Source of the DNA: Stenopsyche tienmushanensis
Taxonomy: Eukaryota > Arthropoda > Insecta > Trichoptera > Stenopsychidae
Assembly (NCBI GenBank): GCA_008973525.1
Contig: WACJ01000098.1
Location: forward strand, 806,001-870,000
Length of the DNA stretch: 64,000 nucleotides
Direction: 5' to 3'
The position numbers were made by a program, and so were the translations under genes. The notes under the pieces are model-generated. The model did not search any database, was not told the origin of the DNA, and worked only from the letters and a program-made list of their open reading frames with translations. Positions within the stretch are counted from its first letter, which is position 1; each line of letters begins with the position of its first letter. This document shows positions 21,350-34,464 of the stretch, piece after piece.

Positions 21350-23045
21350 CCATGTGTACATTTCTATACCATTCATCCGATTCGATGGTCCATCGGTAGC
21401 TTGCATGTTTATTATATATTGCACAAAACACAGCAATGCATAAAATCAACTTTAATGCACATATTTTTGCATTTTAAATATCTTGTGATGATATGTTGAT
21501 GAACTCATTTTCATGTTCTGCTCAATATGTCCCAAATTATGACCGGAGTAGTTCATGGCCTTTCATGGTCACTCAGTGCTTGAAATTACTAATGAACTTT
21601 ATCTCAAATTACAAGCATAGAACAATGTTTAAAAAATCAAATTATTATTGAAGATTATCAAAAGCTTTTAAAGGGTGTTAAATCAAATGTGAATCCATAT
21701 GTAGATGGAATCAAAAGCTCACCATTAGGTAATTAATCGATTATTGTTTAAAAAATATAACGTTTTAAACGCTTGACGCTTTTCTTAATCTTCATACCAT
21801 AAAGTCCCATCGGCGAAGAAGAATGAAAGACAGTTTAATGGCAGTTGTATAAGATTTTATCGAAACACAAGTGCATATTGTCGTAAAGGAAACAATGGCG
21901 GCTCCCCGCTTTATATCGTAAGAACAATGGCGAGCTTCACTCCGACGATTAACAACAAACGGAGATTATTTTCATTATTTTCTTTGTTACTTGAAAACAA
22001 TATCACATTTTTTAAAAGCAAAGTCTCAACGTATTATATTTCATCAATATCGACACGAAATCTATCGATAGTTATAGTAATGAACAAGCCGATGTGAAGG
22101 CTATCATGTGATAATTCTAAAAGCTTTTCATTGAGCTTTTGATATGTGTCCAAAGTGAAGTGTGCCTAAATCAGCCCAACATTTATATGACATGTGACAG
22201 ACTTTCTCATTGGATAAATTACACGATTTTCATTCAAACTTGGCGAATAAAAAAGCATGTAAGTTATGGTTAATTTAATAGAATTTCCTTCGAATGTATC
22301 TGGAATAATTTATGATGGCAGTGAAATAAATTAAACGGGTTCACCTCGGAAAATTCAAGAACCTCAGGAACGCTTCAATGTAATATAATAATAATTCCAT
22401 AGTAAGAAGCACGAGGAGCCTATGATGAAATGTACACTCAAGATACGGAGAGTATCAACCTTGCCAACAATATACAGCTCATAAAACGGGAACTATTCAC
22501 TCCCCTACGAACTTCCATTAGAAGTTATGGACCCATTTGTGGAAATGCGTGTCAAATGTGCCTACTGGATGATAAATAAAAAATATTAACATTGCCATAG
22601 TAATAAATGTCGCCTGTGGCTGCCATTCTGGAATACCTTGGAGTTTTTACAACTCGTACGATTTTCATGTGATCAATTTTATTCATTTCATAGCGTCCAA
22701 TATTGGTATTCTATTTTTATTGGCACTCAAAAATATATTTTATTAAATAACGCAAGATTTATGTCAGATCAAAATAATACATTTGAAATATTGATAAGAT
22801 ATTTTTGCAACAAATTTGTGATCATGTTAGAAAATTACAATTTAAATGCATTTTTTTGACAGTCATATAATTTACAATCACTGTTTTTTCTTTGATTTTT
22901 TCAATACAAAAAGGTAAAAATTATGAATAATTTAATTCGCAATGGTTGCCGTATATGTTGTTAAGAAACCGCGTAATTGCTTGCAAAAAACCGTGTAAAA
23001 AAAACTTCCAATATAATGCAAATTGTACGGATGTTTTGACAAAAA
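21350..23045. other. AT-rich non-coding stretch, nothing recognised
   Basis: No coding frame or repeat is recognised. A palindromic CTATCGATAG (22057-22066) is a common insect promoter/insulator word but stands alone. Confidence 0.55.
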
Positions 23046-23189
23046 ATAAATATTAGGTGTATCAATAAGTCTTTGCCGATTTTAAAAGACGACTTTTTGA
23101 GCTCAGTTTGGGTCTAGACATAGAAAAGACAGCATCTCCGTAAGTTTTTTTTTAAAATAATTATTGATGAAAATAATGGGAGCTTGGAT

Positions 23190-24090
23190 TCAAAGATAAC
23201 AAGGGAGAGCGACGAAACAGGTGTTTTATTGTCAAAACAAAAAGTTCATCTCTTTTTGCACCAAATGTGTGACTGGGGATGAAAAATGGATTTTTATGAC
23301 AATGAGGCGGGGGCGCTCTTGAGGGCAGAGTTCCCGGGCGGCTCTCCGCCCCCACGAGTCTGTTATTCTATAGAGCTGTGATATTACTAGACGAATGGAT
23401 GGGAATAAAAGGGCGTTGAGAGAGAGAGAGAGAGATCTGGCTGCAGGAGGGACGACTTCCCGCAACCAAGGCCAACCGACGACTCTCCCGACTACCGCCT
23501 CCTGCGCGTCAATACCCAATTGGCAATGGTGCACGCGCAAGAAGCGATCCGTGGGTATGCAGGTCTGCAATGTCTCCGTAGGGCCACAAGAGATGGCGCT
23601 GTTAAAATAGCATATTGCACTTACTGAAGAGAAACGGAATTGTCAATCGGAATTAAGGAATTATTAATTATGAATTTATGAAACCTGACGAAATAATAAC
23701 TGCAGATGTGTGTTGTCAGCAATTGAAAAGGGTGAACAAAAAATTGAGAATCAAACATCGAGAATCAATCAAGAAAAATTTAGTGATTCTGCAACACGAC
23801 AATGCACGACCCCATAAGACAAAGAAGTTGATTGAAAACTCAGGGAATTAAAATGGGAAGAACTTCCACATTTTTTATATTTACCAGACCTGACTCTGAT
23901 GCATTATCATATTTTTCGATCTTTGGCACATTCTCTAAAGAATCAACGTTTTCGAAATCCAACTGAAGTCGATAATCATATTTGTACGTATTTCGACTCA
24001 AAATCAAAAACATTTTTCAAAAGAGAAATTAAAAAACTTGAAAACCTGTGGAAAATAGTAGGTAGTAATGAAGGAAATTATGTTTTGTAA
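23190..24090 (+). pseudogene. mariner transposase interrupted by a repeat
   Basis: Before the break, CVTGDEKWIFYDNE carries the first catalytic Asp. After it, PDEIITADVCCQQLKRVNKK leads to VILQHDNARPHKTKK with the second Asp. The third catalytic region reads LYLPDLTLMHYHIFRSL: the usual Ser-Asp-Tyr is Met-His-Tyr, so the third Asp is lost. The C-terminus ends GNYVL and stop at 24090. Roughly 50-60 residues between the two parts are absent. The N-terminal DNA-binding region is not recognisable. Confidence 0.8.
23345..23600 (+). repeat. SINE-like dispersed repeat, copy C (inside mariner)
   Basis: After a short (GA)n tract it reads GAGATCTGGCTGCAGGAGGG, ACGACTTCCCGCAACCAAGG, CGACGACT, TGCGCGTCAATACCCAATTGG and TGGTGCACGCGCA, following copies B, D and E. 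The sequence is clearly GC-richer than its host. Because it lies inside mariner sequence, it inserted later than that mariner, unless the two arrived as one composite. Confidence 0.65.
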
Positions 24091-24134
24091 GATTTTGTAT
24101 TTTGTATATAAAAAACTTTTCGATACACCTAACA

Positions 24135-25970
24135 ATTATCATAGCCAATTCATGTGTATCTATCATAATACAGAGAGAAATGTTGTGATTTTCATGTCCA
24201 AAAAAGCAGATAGAAGCATGTAAAGTTCATTAAATGCAAATTTAAATAATAAATAGACAAATATAATACTCCACAGTAGTATGGTAATGCACCCGTAATA
24301 TTTAAATTACAACAGCAGTATTAAAATTCAAACTATTGAGACGGTAATATGAAAGATTACAAGAAAATATGAGTATGCTGGAGAGTAAGAAGGATAAAAG
24401 GAACAAAAGTTTTTTAATCAGCCAGTTGTAGTTGTAAATGATGGGAAGAAAACTTGAAAAAATCCTTTGAAAGCGACTTTATCAATAATGATGTTTTAAC
24501 ATATTTTTTCTTCCATTGTTCTTCCACTGGATAGTACCATATAATCCGATGATAAAGTTTGTGGTATGGTGTTATAAGCAATCCTGTCCGAATATTAAAA
24601 AAATCGATTAACCATTAGAGGGCGCCCTATCGGCGAGGTTACATTCAGATTTGGCTATTCTCTATAAATTACCATTTCGCAAGGGTTCCTCAAAGAGGGA
24701 AGGATACTTAAGGGAACGCCTTGGTCTTATTGCACGTGTGATAACGGAGGCACGTGGATACGTGCGAGGGAAACTGATGATTAATGGCGCGGAAAATGAA
24801 ATTGTAAAGGAGCACGAGTGTATTGCCCGCGCATGGAAATGCCTTCGCAAAAGTGACTTCAATATTTGTGATATTAGATGTATTGTGCTAATGATTAATT
24901 TGTCCCCGGCACAAGAATATTAGTTTTTAGTAATTTATGGCTGAAACAAAGGGCCCGCCGAATGATATATGTTTGAATTACTCGTTTCACGCGTGTATAT
25001 ATATCCCGAACCCAATTACGAATGTGTCAGGAGGAAATTGATTTTCAAAGTGCGGTTCATATGGAGGAAAATTTAGATATTCGGCCCAACGATTGAAATA
25101 CAATATCGAATACTGTGCGTAATTTATTGTTGGAAAATTGATACAGGTTTGGAATACATCCATGCGTTGAGATCACTCTTAATCGATCTCTTTAATTGTC
25201 GAATTAACAAACTTTTATTTGCAGATTTGCATACATTGTTGTTTCGTATTACATCCCAAATTATTAATATATAGTTGGGTTTATAGAGGCTTATTAATTT
25301 TCGTGGATTAAGTCAGCTCTCGACTAGAAAATGCAATTAAGACTGTCTCCCGAATGGACGTACCAGATATGAACGTTCGCAACAGACCTTCCGCCAAATT
25401 AATTATACCCCGATTAATTGAGCTACCCAAAGTTTTGTATGCAATTAAAGTAAGGACAGGTAGTTCAGTTTAGGTTTTATGGTAATTTTACTGCAGGCAA
25501 TATAGCGAACTTCACCTGCAGATCGGTTCCTGCAGGACTCAGTAAACGTTGCGAACGAAGTTCGTATCCGTAACTCCTACTTAGCGAAGCAATCGTGTTC
25601 TATCATATACAGGGTGTACAATCGCACATTTCTACCTATCCGACAACAACGTGCCATTAAGAGCAATAACACTAAATCCCCCTGCCGTACAACCTCATTA
25701 AGACGCATGGAACTCCTGTGGGGGGTGCATTCGCTTTATATTGCATTCTACTCGGGATCGTTTACCAGCGTCTTGATCTATGGTCCTAAAATGAGCTTAC
25801 TTTAAGCGCTTTTTGCCGTTTTTCATTTTCTTAATGAAAAAGCTTAAGGATTTTAAGCATTTTTCGCAAATCCTTAAGAGCAACATTACCATTAACCACA
25901 TCATGTAATTAAATATGGCGTTGAACCTTCATAACATACTTAAATATTAGCACTACCACATCACAATACA
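24135..25970. other. Non-coding stretch with weak coding and regulatory candidates
   Basis: The frame at 24651-24923 (90 codons) has a balanced composition but no motif and no clear splice sites. Around 25360-25600 the sequence is GC-richer, with AATTAATTA and GATTAATTG homeodomain words and a doubled CCTGCAG. Nothing is firmly assignable. Confidence 0.45.
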
Positions 25971-25976
25971 TATATA

Positions 25977-26649
25977 TAAGATGTTTTGCACTTGAACCGA
26001 CAATTCTTTTTTTTGGGAGTTAAGGGGATCTTTTGCATCGTTCCACATATAAATCCTATATTCTTATTATCAGGGTTATCGAAATAGATTTTTTTTTCAA
26101 AATTTTGAATAAAATTCGTAAGATTTAACCTTTAAATCATCATAACTTTTTAATCTGTGGTCGTAATAACACGAAATAACTGTTTTTGTATTTTGCAATT
26201 CCGTAGTTCAGACAGTGTCCAGACCTGACACCACTGGATTACTTTGTCTGAGGACGTACCCTATTCCGTGGATTGCAGGGTCACTAGACCTGACACCACT
26301 GGATTACTTTGCCTGGGGACATGCCCTATTTCCTGGCTCACATGATCTCTTGACTTGACATCACTATTTGTGATCTCAGGTACTTATTTACGTTTAAAGG
26401 ATTCAGAAGTTGACATTTTATATTCGTTTGTATATTTTATTTGGCTTTAAAAGCTCAGAAGTAATTGTCTTTAAACTAATTGCATAAAATAATTATTTAT
26501 TATTATTTCGTGCTATTACAACTACAAATGAAATTTTGGGTATTTTTTCAAAATATTGCAAAAAAAATTATTTCGTCTATGTGTGAAACGTAGCAAAATA
26601 CCCCTTAAACTTTAAAAAAATGTCGTTCAATTTGCAAAACATCCTGTAT
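25977..26649. mobile_element. Inverted-repeat element with 65-bp tandem repeat, locus b
   Basis: The left arm (25977-26055) and the reverse complement of the right arm (26570-26649) align over about 70 bp: GATGTTTTGCA..TTGAACGACA, a T-run, TTAAGGGG..CTTTTGC..CGTTCCACA. The centre (26210-26360) holds two clear 65-bp units and a fraction of a third, from the same PDLTPLDFF transposase segment as at 14.4 and 44.6-45.2 kb. The element is therefore a deletion derivative whose remaining transposase bit has been tandemly multiplied. Confidence 0.7.
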
Positions 26650-26654
26650 AAATA

Positions 26655-29215
26655 GCTAAAATTGAATTTAAATTTTATATCATAAAAGCAAATAATATGA
26701 TACAACCACCAGGACAAGTGTTACCAATTTAAATCTTCCCAATTCAAACTAAATATGAAATAAACTCGCATTTAGATAATACGAGTACAATTGAATCTGA
26801 TCTTTTTAGTTTTATTGTTAAAGACATGCCATATTATTGTAAGAAAATTTGAATGACGAACTGATATTTTCAGATACAAGATGGATCCCAAAAGTAATGA
26901 AATATGTATTTAATACACCCGGATGACCCATTTCTTCAATCTTTCCAGAGCATCCGTGTAGTAGACATCGTTAACGGTCTATATTTGGGGCAAAATTTGA
27001 TCGCCCACTGCTGTTCAGAAGTATTCGCTATCATGCGTCTCGAAATAAGGGTGCACGAAATCAGCTACCCTTATTCTAATGATGCTAACAGCATACTGAA
27101 CATTGATGCGCTGTATAGCTAAGGATCCCTCCCACTTCACCCAATCGATTCAAAAACGCTGCGATCGGTAGGGGAGTAACAAAAAATAAATTTCATGACT
27201 TTTGGGACACACACAAAAAATATATTCCATGAAATTCAACAGCGTCATTGTGTAAAATTGTTTGTATTTATTGCAAATTATTTATGATATTGTTTCCATT
27301 TTTAAGGATAAGGATGCATTTATTATTAAGCTCTGTATCGTCTTGATATACAAATTTTGCTTTTTATTTGCAGCAGGATTTAACGGGAGGATATCCTCAA
27401 TTATCCGGAGTATTTCTGACGTATATAAATATTGGCATATGATAAAATACTGCGAAAAATATAAAACAGCATCGATGAAATTTATTCCCATAGCGATCCA
27501 TTGTAACACGAGTGCATTAATAAAAGCTCGACGGATACGAAGCATCGTATATTTAGTCCGATATTAATAAATAGCAAATTTGCTTGAATGTAAATGATGA
27601 AATAAGTTTGAACGTCTTTTGCAATTTGAAAGTTCTCGACTGGCATGTTGCTAGCATTGTTAAACTATTAACATGTCTGAAATTAGCCGAACTCATGCTC
27701 GAAGAATTTCAAGGACCGATCACAAAAGGACGATAAACGGGATCAACTCCCGCTTGCCTTTGACTTGAATTTATCAGCAGTCAAACAGTCTTGCGAAAGA
27801 TTAAATATACATAAAATTATTCGCCTGTATATTTGTGCTTTGGGACATTTGGGATGCAATATTGAAATGTATGTAATCGATTGAAATTTTGTGGTCTGAC
27901 ATGTGCATGCACCACATGCTCTTGAGAATTCAATCAATTTTCTTCCTTCTTGAATACAAGTCGATGAAAATAATTTAATATGTGGAATTGTCAAACATGA
28001 TACAACGAAAATATATTTTGGGCTTTTAAATATTATTAAACGGTCTTATAAAGTAGCATTTTCAACGGAATGGTTCAAAATTTCATACTCTAAAATGGAG
28101 TGGTAATTACAAGTACTATCAGGAAACAATACAGATATAACTCAGTTAGTTTACGTTATGGTTCTACCACAATTCTGAAACTTTGTTTGGAATTTGAGCA
28201 ACGAAAGTGGACTCTCAAGTGCTATTAGAAAACTGAGAATGTGAAATAGGTATAAATTCATCAGAGAAAGGAACTTGAAACCAAACCAACTCATTGAGTA
28301 ATTATTAGCATTTCTCCCCCAGAAACACGTTGATAACATGGACGAAACAATTTTCACATCCACACAACACGATCCATATCAAAGTCAATGAGACAATGGC
28401 ACGTTTCCTACAATTTCTAATTTTATTTATTAGATCACATAATGAGCGGCTCGATTTGAATAAGGGTGCGCGGTTGATACGCATACATTTATAGAGAGAG
28501 CATGTCTTCTGACCCTTATTTATGGAAATAGGCAGACTGTTGTTGTGAGGGCGTTAAGGCTGTATACATGGGGCCATATGGTTGTTACTAATATTCTGGC
28601 TCTAATGCCTTATGAAATTTCCGGGTTGGCTTAAACGACTATCGTAAATAGCTGGCCACGTTGGCGGAAAGTCGCAACTTAATAAGTCGCTTTATAAATT
28701 AAAGTGTGAAGTTTTACGACTTAATTCGCTGCGCATGTTGCTGCTTTCTGACTTCTTCAAAGTTCAAAACGAGAAATAAGCAGGCTGATGTACGAGCTTC
28801 GAAGGATAATAGAGAAAGTCGTAATAGTAGCAAGATCGGAATGTCATGAATTTACCTCATGGTGTATTTCCATAATGAAATATAAGTAATGTTCATCAAT
28901 TTTTAATTGGATGTACTTGTTAAAGTATCGATCAATAATTTATAAACCAAATACATCAGACGGTATCGCAATGTATCAATAAGGTATCAGGTACAACATG
29001 ATAGAATTTTAGTTGGGTAGTTTCATTTTGGTCTAAAAAATAGACTTTGGAACTGTTTAATTAATATTAAAAGGAACGTTACCTTATGGTAACAGCAAGA
29101 AAAAGTAAACTTAAGAGATTGGGAAAATAAATATTTTTGATCAACCGATTGATTAGTATATAATCAATATATATTGTTGATTTATCATGAAGTGTTTAAA
29201 ATCCTATCTTTTTTA
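26655..29215. other. Non-coding stretch, no element recognised
   Basis: The open frames at 26904-27122 and 27262-27567 show no motif. The part from 28430 to 28760 is repeat-poor and somewhat GC-richer. No terminal repeats were seen. Confidence 0.5.
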
Positions 29216-29220
29216 AAAGC

Positions 29221-29520
29221 TTGGGTTTTTTACATCGGAAAGAAAAGACGCCGAGTACGAGGAGTTATCGAGCAGATCTTGGCGGAGAAGGGCCTCTTCC
29301 GGACGAGAAGTTGACTATCAGACTCCGACGAAAAAGGATCTTCTCGGAAGACAAGCTCTTTAATCTCACCCCCAACAGAGGAAGAAGAAGAAGGAGAAGG
29401 CGAGAATATTTGAGAAGACGACCAACTTCGAGTTCAAGAAAACGCTTTGACAAAACATCTACCATTCATTCATATAATTCGCATGTTCGCTGTTTGCCGC
29501 TAGTAATCCTACTGTGAGAT
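29221..29520 (+). other. Basic, Arg-rich open frame, unassigned
   Basis: A 98-codon frame is very rich in Arg, Lys and Ser (GRRRRRRRE in the middle), reflecting a GA-rich, purine-biased strand. A stop at 29515 is followed by AATAAATAAG. It ends just before the dispersed repeat at 29580. I recognise no family; a retroelement leader or chance purine tract are both possible. Confidence 0.2.
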
Positions 29521-29579
29521 AATTGAATAAATAAGCTACGCCGATTGTTCGACATTTTATTGATTGATCAATGATGAGG

Positions 29580-29760
29580 TGTTCCGTCGTTCATCGCAGC
29601 CAACTCGCGGGCCGGGACTATTGTTAAGGATTGCGCCGTGATCGATCACACATCATGCCAAGATGCTTCCAATAGTAGATTCGCGTGCAAAAAACGCGAC
29701 CTTCAAGTCGCAGCGACGAAGATAGCGACCTCCGTGTGTCAGGCGGGGCTCCGTTTTTGC
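29580..29760 (+). repeat. Dispersed GC-rich repeat, copy 1
   Basis: TGTTCCGTCGTTCATCGCAG, then ACTCGCGGGCCGGGACTATT and GTTAAGGATT, is closely matched in reverse orientation at 40513-40583. A weaker match (ATAGCGACC, then a CAGG.GG..CCG pattern) may continue to about 29750. It could be part of an LTR or a DNA transposon end. The class is not determined. Confidence 0.65.
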
Positions 29761-29982
29761 TACAGCACCATATATAATATATATTTTAAATATATAACCA
29801 ATTTATCCTCTGAGAGATGTTTAGTCCTTCTTTTGATGTTTTTTTTTACTGTCTTCTTCATATGGACCATTTTTTGAACCAATTATCTCATCTTCGATTA
29901 AAAATACGATATTCTACAGTTGCGTCAATGTGTCAAATCAACAGACATTTTCTGTCTTCTCGCTGAAACATTCCATCTTGTT

Positions 29983-30205
29983 AACGACATCTATCTAGAT
30001 TTTTGAGCGTACACCACTTCTCATCATATAGTGACGTGCGGGAAGTGGGGAGTCATTGGATTGATGCGGGAAGATGTCCTTCCCGCAGACTCATAGCTGT
30101 AGCCTCTCTCTCCATAAATAAAATATTAAGACGAGAGGGTCTTTGATAACACTCGACTACCTTCATTTTACAACTTAGCTTCACCACGGTCCAAAAGAAG
30201 AACGA
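29983..30205 (-). repeat. SINE-like dispersed repeat, copy D
   Basis: It is the fullest match to copy B. On the minus strand it reads TTCTTCTTTTGGACCGTGG, CTCTCGTCTTAATATTTTAT, GAGAGAGGCTACAG, the palindromic core TGCGGGAAGGACATCTTCCC, then GTGGTGTACGC and ATAGATGTCG. Core arms TGCGGGAAG/CTTCCCGCA are perfect here. Confidence 0.7.
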
Positions 30206-30229
30206 CCCCCTTCACGCATCTTAATATTG

Positions 30230-33200
30230 ATCGCGGGAAGATGTATTCTACACATTACGCCATAATTATTTCACTATGTATTAAAAGTAGAACAAGAGCA
30301 AAGATAAAGACAACAATTTAAAAAATAAATGGATATTAAAATAATGTTCCATCGTCCATTAAATTCAAATTTAATGCTTTTAAGCGTATTTCACAAAAGG
30401 CAAAAACTATCTGCGCAATTTTTTGCTGTTGTTTAAAGTACGTGATACGATTTAAAAGTCAGATGAACGGCCGTCGTCTTTCAAAGCAAATGCTTTTACA
30501 TTACCGTTTTTGCTCTTTTTGTCATACGTTTTTCACTGTTGAAAATCATACATACAAATATTTGATGGGATTTTCGTTAGATTCATGATATAAAAAATGG
30601 TCTTAATGCGTTCAATTGCATGGAAATAAATATTGTATATGGGGGTGTGTGATTTTTAATAATGTTGAATTTAACGTCGCTCCGAGTTATGCAAATATAT
30701 GGAAAATGGGTTGCGTTGAATTATTTTTTAATAAAAATTTCAGCAAGCAATCTTCAGACGCCGTTATGACATGATGTCGTCTCCTTAATACGATGCGAAT
30801 AATAAAGCCATTTTTTTTTGTAAAATCCATTGTGTGTTTTAAAGAGTTTTCCAAAGAAGAAAAAAATAAATTGAAATTATATTCCATAAGATCCGAAAAA
30901 TATAGGTTTCATGTTTTCGCACACGGCTTGCGTAACCCGTCTCTGTAGTAAAATTGTGTATGAAAAGGACGTTTAATACAACAATGTAAGAGGTTGCTGA
31001 ATATTTTTACATGTGTAAATTTTGCAAGTTGTATTTGTAGATGGGCCTTAATATTCAGGACAGGGTCGTATAAAAAGTCTGGTATCATTCGACATGCGTT
31101 CATAAGCGCGCGGGGTTGGGGATGCCGATAAGGACAATCCTCCTTTGGGGACTTTATTTACGCTCTCTGAGAAATTGTTCAATGCGTGTATTACTGCATT
31201 ATCCTCAAGGAGGTGAATAATGATTTCATTATGTAAGTGACGAACATTTCAAAGAGGATTTGCAAAAGCTTTAAGCTCGTGTTGGCAAAGGGTTTCTCGA
31301 CCCTTTTAGCGGATTAGAGGGCGGCGGGATAAGCGCCCCACACGCAGGTATGCAAGTCTAATACTTTGACCGGCTTGAATTAATTAGTTGGCATTCAATA
31401 AGGGATGACCGGAGGGCTTGTCAACTTGTGATAAATAATTTGACAAGAAACATCCTATTATTTTGAGGTCAAACAATATTTTATTAACATAGGAGGTTCG
31501 TTATGGCTGTCAGCGCTCTTTATGTACTGCGAACAACGTAAGGCTTCCAAATTGCCTTTGACGATGGAAATTCTCATGATTATTCATATCTGTCATTCCC
31601 TTTAAGGTGAACGCCTGATAAAAAATTCTATTAGTTTCAGAAGCTCCCAAAGGCGTAAAAATAGCCCATTTTTTCTACTTTTTCTTGAAACTCATTAAAT
31701 TTCATGTCTTAAGACATCTTTGCTTCTTATTATCCAAACAATACATCCAAATAAAGAACAGCGAGTCTATCATCCGAAGCGTTCATATCATAAAGCAACC
31801 CTTAAATTTCCAAGCAATATTGAACTCGTTTTTAATCATAAGATCCACTCGCAACATTCTCAAGAATTATATTGCTGTTCAAGTCTAAGCTTAATTATAT
31901 AATAGTTTGAAGTTTAACCAAAGCTCTCAAATATTCATCATAGTAGCACTTAACAAATATATACATTAAGACCATTAGCATTTTGGTTGTTGCTTATTGG
32001 AGTTGAATGATATTATAAGCATGTTGTGGGTCGAAATGAAATTCAATATATTGCAAATTTAAATTTGATGAAAGGCAAAAATCCACAAACTCGATTATTG
32101 GAAAAACCGACGACAACAATTTCAGCGCGTATTAATTTTCCCGGAATGCGTCGTTGGAGTCCTCTGAATCACAAACAATTTTTCGCATAAAAACACGTTA
32201 CACTGTGTTTTGGCAAAATTTCAAATTCAAGAATGCGATTTTGCTCCTTTTTAAGACTTCCTGGCAATAATGATAATTTAACGAATTTAACATCGGTGCG
32301 ATACTATAGTATTTTTAAACTACAAGCTCGAAATTTTAAGATTGCAATTCTTTGTGTCGCTATGCGAATTTTATGGGTTTTCAAATGGAATTATTAGATC
32401 TATTATCAATTAGCCCAAGTGGCTAAAATACAGGACATATTTCATGGCTATATATGAGTGGACCTGTGCATTGGACTCATTTGTCTCTTAAGTATCTGTG
32501 GGAACGTTATAAACATAATTTTCGATTATGTTTCAAACATAAACTTTTTGAGATGAGATATGAAATTATTGCGAATACATAATAATACAGCGATTATCGT
32601 GTTGTAAATTATTTATTAATAGATAGTCCTGCCCAACTTGATTAAAAGTTAGTAAGAACTTGTTTGTATTTTGCCATCTTTTATATATAATAATACAGTT
32701 TCATATGAAGATTCGGATTTCAGTTAGTCTACGATCAACCGAGGTTAAAACAGTTTGTGTGTAAATTTTAACATATTCGAACATTTAAAATTAATAATGG
32801 TACTATAATCTTTAATGTTCTTAAAATTGATTCCACGTCCATTTTTTTGTTATCTAGCTTCAATAAGAATTATTAAAAAGCTGGATAAGACATTCGGCCA
32901 AATGAAGAATGTGTACAAGACTTTACAACATTCATCTTATTTATCAAATCGCTCTCCAACAGATTTTCACCTTTTTCGCTAATTGGAATACATTTAAAAG
33001 AATAAAATGCGAACTTTAATAAGTAATTTGGTTTTTATGTTAACAAAAAAGGTAATGAAGATTATTTAGATGGAATAAAAGATGATTTTTTAAAGTAATG
33101 GCGTTCTCATTTACGATTTCCGAACGTTCATGTGGTATGCCCTTATAATTGAGTCTAAGAATCAATACTTGAACATCAATTTTTCTACTCAAATATGCAA

Positions 33201-34255
33201 ATGCATGTTAGAAATGCAAATAAAATGGTCGTTATATATATTATTTGCAGGATTCCTTAGGTCCTCGTTTTCCTATTCTAAGGTCGTTAGGGTCGCACTG
33301 AAAAGTATTTTCAGGCGAATTTCCATAAAAAGTGGCGGATTTGAGCTTCGGTATTCTAATTTAAAAAGCACGATCCGTCTTCGTCCGCATCCGAGGTATG
33401 TTTGTCTGTAGTTTGTCCAGAACGAATGCGCATTTAATGACGAGTGCGGAGGGCGCCACTAATAAAATCCTGGCCCGTGGGCGTTCCGTAGCACGGGGAC
33501 ATAAATCACAGGCGGTTGGTAGCATTATTGTACACTATCTTTGGGTAGCGTGTTAGCCTCCGGGGCCGAAGGTGTCATAGAAAAGCCTCCCATTTGCTAT
33601 GATGTAATGCGGGGAAGACCTCATGCCACGCTTCATAACATTTATAATTACATTTCATGCCGCTACAAATAAACCGCTTATATAATCACACCCTATTGGA
33701 AATGGGCCCCGACCATGTAATTTTACATACAATGGACATATTTCCTCCTCAGCCCATCGATAAAGCCTACTAAATAAATTAGACACGAACGTATTTCATT
33801 CAGGCTCGAGATTAATGGCCTTTTTCAGTACCAATGGGAGGCAACTCAATTTTTTTCATTATATTTTTGGTATTCATATTTCTTCCATTTTGATTTATTT
33901 TCACTACTAAATTATATTGAAATAATGAAATATAAGACAACAAACATCTACGTTCAATTGTATTTACATTTCCTTATAAAACACTAGCTGATATTCGGCG
34001 CGTTGCTGCTTCAGAAGTAATAATTCTAAAAATATTGTTGGAAAATTGAAAAAGTTATCTTATTTAATTAAGAACGATAGAAAGAATGAATTGTATTTTC
34101 TTTCTGATAATGAATATATTTATTAAAATTGAATGATATATAAGGAAAAAGTATAAATGATATTTATTGATACAAATATACAAACATTGATTATCATCTA
34201 TAAGATCTACTGGAAGCTAATTTTACTATACCTATATTATTTGAAAAAGTGCAAA
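30230..34255. other. Long non-coding stretch
   Basis: No gene is recognised. The segment 31100-31460 is repeat-poor, GC-richer and carries GAATTAATTAG, GGATTAGAGG and GGATAAGCGCC words. Another such block is 33420-33830. Both are candidates for conserved regulatory DNA on composition alone. Short frames at 31685-31902 and 33130-33411 show no motif. Confidence 0.5.
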
Positions 34256-34269
34256 CAATAAATTGGCAA

Positions 34270-34444
34270 AGTTTTATCGCAATCAAATAAACGGTATGGA
34301 AGCGCATAAAATACGAACAAACAAATTTTTATTTTTGTATATTAGATTATGCTTATGTTATCCACAAAATCATTAACAATAAGTACATCAAGTTTTATTG
34401 AAATCTGATGAACGGTATGGCAGCGCATTTCGTACGAACAAAGA
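34270..34444 (+). repeat. Tandem pair of the 'ACGGTATGGCAGCGCATAA' repeat
   Basis: Two units about 120 bp apart each read AAGTTTTATYG, AACGGTATGG.AGCGCAT and TACGAACAAA. A third copy lies at 1609-1666. The unit extends into AT-rich flanks. Confidence 0.65.
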
Positions 34445-34464
34445 AGATGAATTTATGTCTAAAA

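Larger units (their letters stand above)
23053..24132 (+). mobile_element. mariner element with nested insertion
   Basis: The left end is TTAGGTGTATCAATAAGTC and the right end, read inward, is TTAGGTGTATCGAAAAGTT. TA precedes the left end; the right TA is mutated to CA. The left 60 bp also match the minus-strand remnant ending at 38777. The transposase relic is broken at about 23307, and mariner sequence resumes near 23680. The segment between contains SINE-like copy C. Confidence 0.8.

Noticed and set aside
23232..23610. Frames of 112 and 71 codons
   Set aside because: They cross the boundary between mariner and the nested SINE-like copy and are not shared by other copies.
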